Below are positions 6,556 to 7,324 of a stretch of 7,324 nt of DNA, piece after piece. Source of the DNA: a bacterium (lineage in GTDB: Bacteria > Eremiobacterota > Eremiobacteria > Baltobacterales > Baltobacteraceae); assembly GCA_021781095.1 (NCBI GenBank), contig JAJXXM010000390.1:1-7324 (forward strand), in the 5' to 3' direction. The notes under the pieces were generated by a model, which saw only the letters and a list, made by a program, of their open reading frames with translations, made no database searches and was not told the origin of the DNA. Each line of letters begins with the position of its first letter. The first letter of the stretch is position 1. The translations under genes and the position numbers were made by a program.

Positions 6556-6837
6556 TTAGAACGCGCAGGCGTGAAGCGTTGCCGAGATAATCACCGGGCG
6601 AACGACGAACTGAATGAGTAAGATCAGGACGATGAACGCGATGTCGAAGCCGCCCATCGGCGGAATGATGCGCCGAATCGGGTTCAGGACCGGCTCGATC
6701 GCTGCGGCGAGATAGCGAACCCACGCTCCCTGAAGATCGGGAATCCACGAAATAACCGCGTACACGACCAGCACGATCATATAGATATTGAGCAACTCGA
6801 GCAGCAGCGGGCCGAGCGTGCAGGCGATAGCGTTCAC
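6556..6837 (-). CDS. yggT: YggT-family small integral membrane protein
   Basis: The product has 93 residues and two hydrophobic segments, about 8-31 and 66-88. The family signature is clear: SWIP at 30-33 and [20 protein letters not shown] at 48-67, matching the conserved EPxLxPxRRxxPPxGGxD pattern of YggT/YlmG/CCB3 proteins. The family is widespread in bacteria and plastids and has been linked to cell division, envelope or osmotic functions. No biochemical activity is settled. The start is GTG at 6837, 12 nt after the M23 gene stop, with only a poor ribosome-binding match upstream. The TAA stop is 7 nt before lepA, so it is almost certainly co-transcribed with both neighbours. Confidence 0.93.
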   Translation of the reverse strand: MNAIACTLGPLLLELLNIYMIVLVVYAVISWIPDLQGAWVRYLAAAIEPVLNPIRRIIPPMGGFDIAFIVLILLIQFVVRPVIISATLHACAF

Positions 6838-6849
6838 GACGGGAGGCTT

Positions 6850-7324
6850 CTACGACTTGTCGGCGATGACATTCCGCGGCACGCCGTCGAGAAACGGCGT
6901 CGGATCGACCGGGGTACCGTCGTGCATGACCTGATAGTGGACGTGCGGCCCGGTGGCGAAACCGGTCATTCCGACGCGACCGATCGTTTGCCCCTTGAGC
7001 ACGCGCTCGCCGACGCGAACGCCGGCACTCGAAAGATGTGCGTACCAGGTGGCGTACCCGTTTTCGTGATCGATTTCGACCATGAGGCCGTATCCGCCAT
7101 CGTACGAGGCCGCGGTCACGATGCCGGCGGCGGCGGCTCGCACCGGCTCGCCCCAATCGGCGCCGAGATCGACGCCCTCGTGAAACTCAACGTCGGGATA
7201 GGTGCGATAGCAAAAACATCCGACGACCGGAGCACCGGCGACCGGATCGATCGAAGGAATGTGCGCGACGAGCGCCGCCTGGGCGAGCGCGGTGATATTA
7301 CCGACGTTCAGCACACGCACCGCT
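6850..7324 (-). CDS. M23 (LytM-type) metallopeptidase, 5'-truncated by window edge
   Basis: This is the C-terminal part of a peptidoglycan-peptide endopeptidase of family M23. The frame runs open off the right edge, so the true start and any signal peptide, coiled coil or transmembrane segment are outside. A GTG at 7320 is in frame but is not assumed to be the start. Counting from it, the catalytic core is complete: HEGVDLGADWGEPV (47-60) with zinc ligands His47 and Asp51, YAHLS (93-97) with His95, and TGFATGPHVHYQ (119-130) with the HxH motif His126/His128. These residues indicate an active zinc enzyme rather than a degenerate activator of the EnvC/NlpD type. Where relatives commonly have a GFGxR motif, this protein has CFCYR (35-39). 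The stop is TAG at 6852-6850, 12 nt before yggT. Confidence 0.93.
   Translation of the reverse strand, partial: AVRVLNVGNITALAQAALVAHIPSIDPVAGAPVVGCFCYRTYPDVEFHEGVDLGADWGEPVRAAAAGIVTAASYDGGYGLMVEIDHENGYATWYAHLSSAGVRVGERVLKGQTIGRVGMTGFATGPHVHYQVMHDGTPVDPTPFLDGVPRNVIADKS

Noticed and set aside
4470..6590. A 706-codon open frame on the plus strand opposite lepA
   Set aside because: It is antisense to a highly conserved gene, its translation is Arg/Asp/His-rich without any domain, and long antisense frames are expected in high-GC genes with strong codon bias.

Overview
The window is a densely packed, high-GC bacterial chromosome segment in which every supported gene and tRNA lies on the minus strand, so it is read from right to left. 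It looks like ordinary chromosomal housekeeping sequence rather than a mobile island: lepA, rdgB and yggT are widely conserved, four tRNA genes are intact (one cut by the window edge), and no transposase, integrase, CRISPR or phage gene is visible. The lineage cannot be fixed from the sequence. A high-GC, poorly studied phylum such as Eremiobacterota/Vulcanimicrobiota is only a guess.

Layout in the direction of transcription. A truncated M23 (LytM-type) peptidase gene (7324-6850) is followed after 12 nt by a YggT-family membrane protein (6837-6556). After a further 7 nt comes lepA, encoding elongation factor 4 (6548-4719). It shares a GTGA stop/start overlap with rdgB, the house-cleaning ITP/XTP pyrophosphatase (4722-4126). 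That in turn shares an ATGA overlap with a GNAT-type acetyltransferase (4129-3263). The acetyltransferase stop codon lies inside the gene for tRNA-Pro(TGG), which is followed by tRNA-Arg(TCT) and tRNA-His(GTG). A 92-nt spacer carrying a strong predicted RNA hairpin leads to a 931-residue membrane-anchored PAS-GGDEF-EAL cyclic-di-GMP protein (2924-129). A 63-bp gap then holds a weak terminator-like hairpin and a good sigma70-type promoter for tRNA-Lys(TTT), whose 3' end is off the left edge.

How the genes fit together. The five right-hand genes look like one operon: they are co-directional, with gaps of 12 and 7 nt and two 4-nt overlaps. It mixes envelope (M23, YggT), translation (LepA) and nucleotide-pool (RdgB) functions. 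The tRNAs may be made partly by read-through from that operon and partly from an extended -10 promoter inside the end of the acetyltransferase gene. The c-di-GMP gene is lodged between tRNA genes. Its EAL domain keeps its catalytic residues, while its GGDEF signature is degenerate (GSDEF) and lacks the inhibitory-site Arg, so net phosphodiesterase activity is likely.

The least expected items are an 18-bp GAAA-capped hairpin whose four wobble pairs make it stable only as minus-strand RNA, the CDS-tRNA overlap, and the near absence of well-placed Shine-Dalgarno sequences. I found no convincing multi-gene new system.
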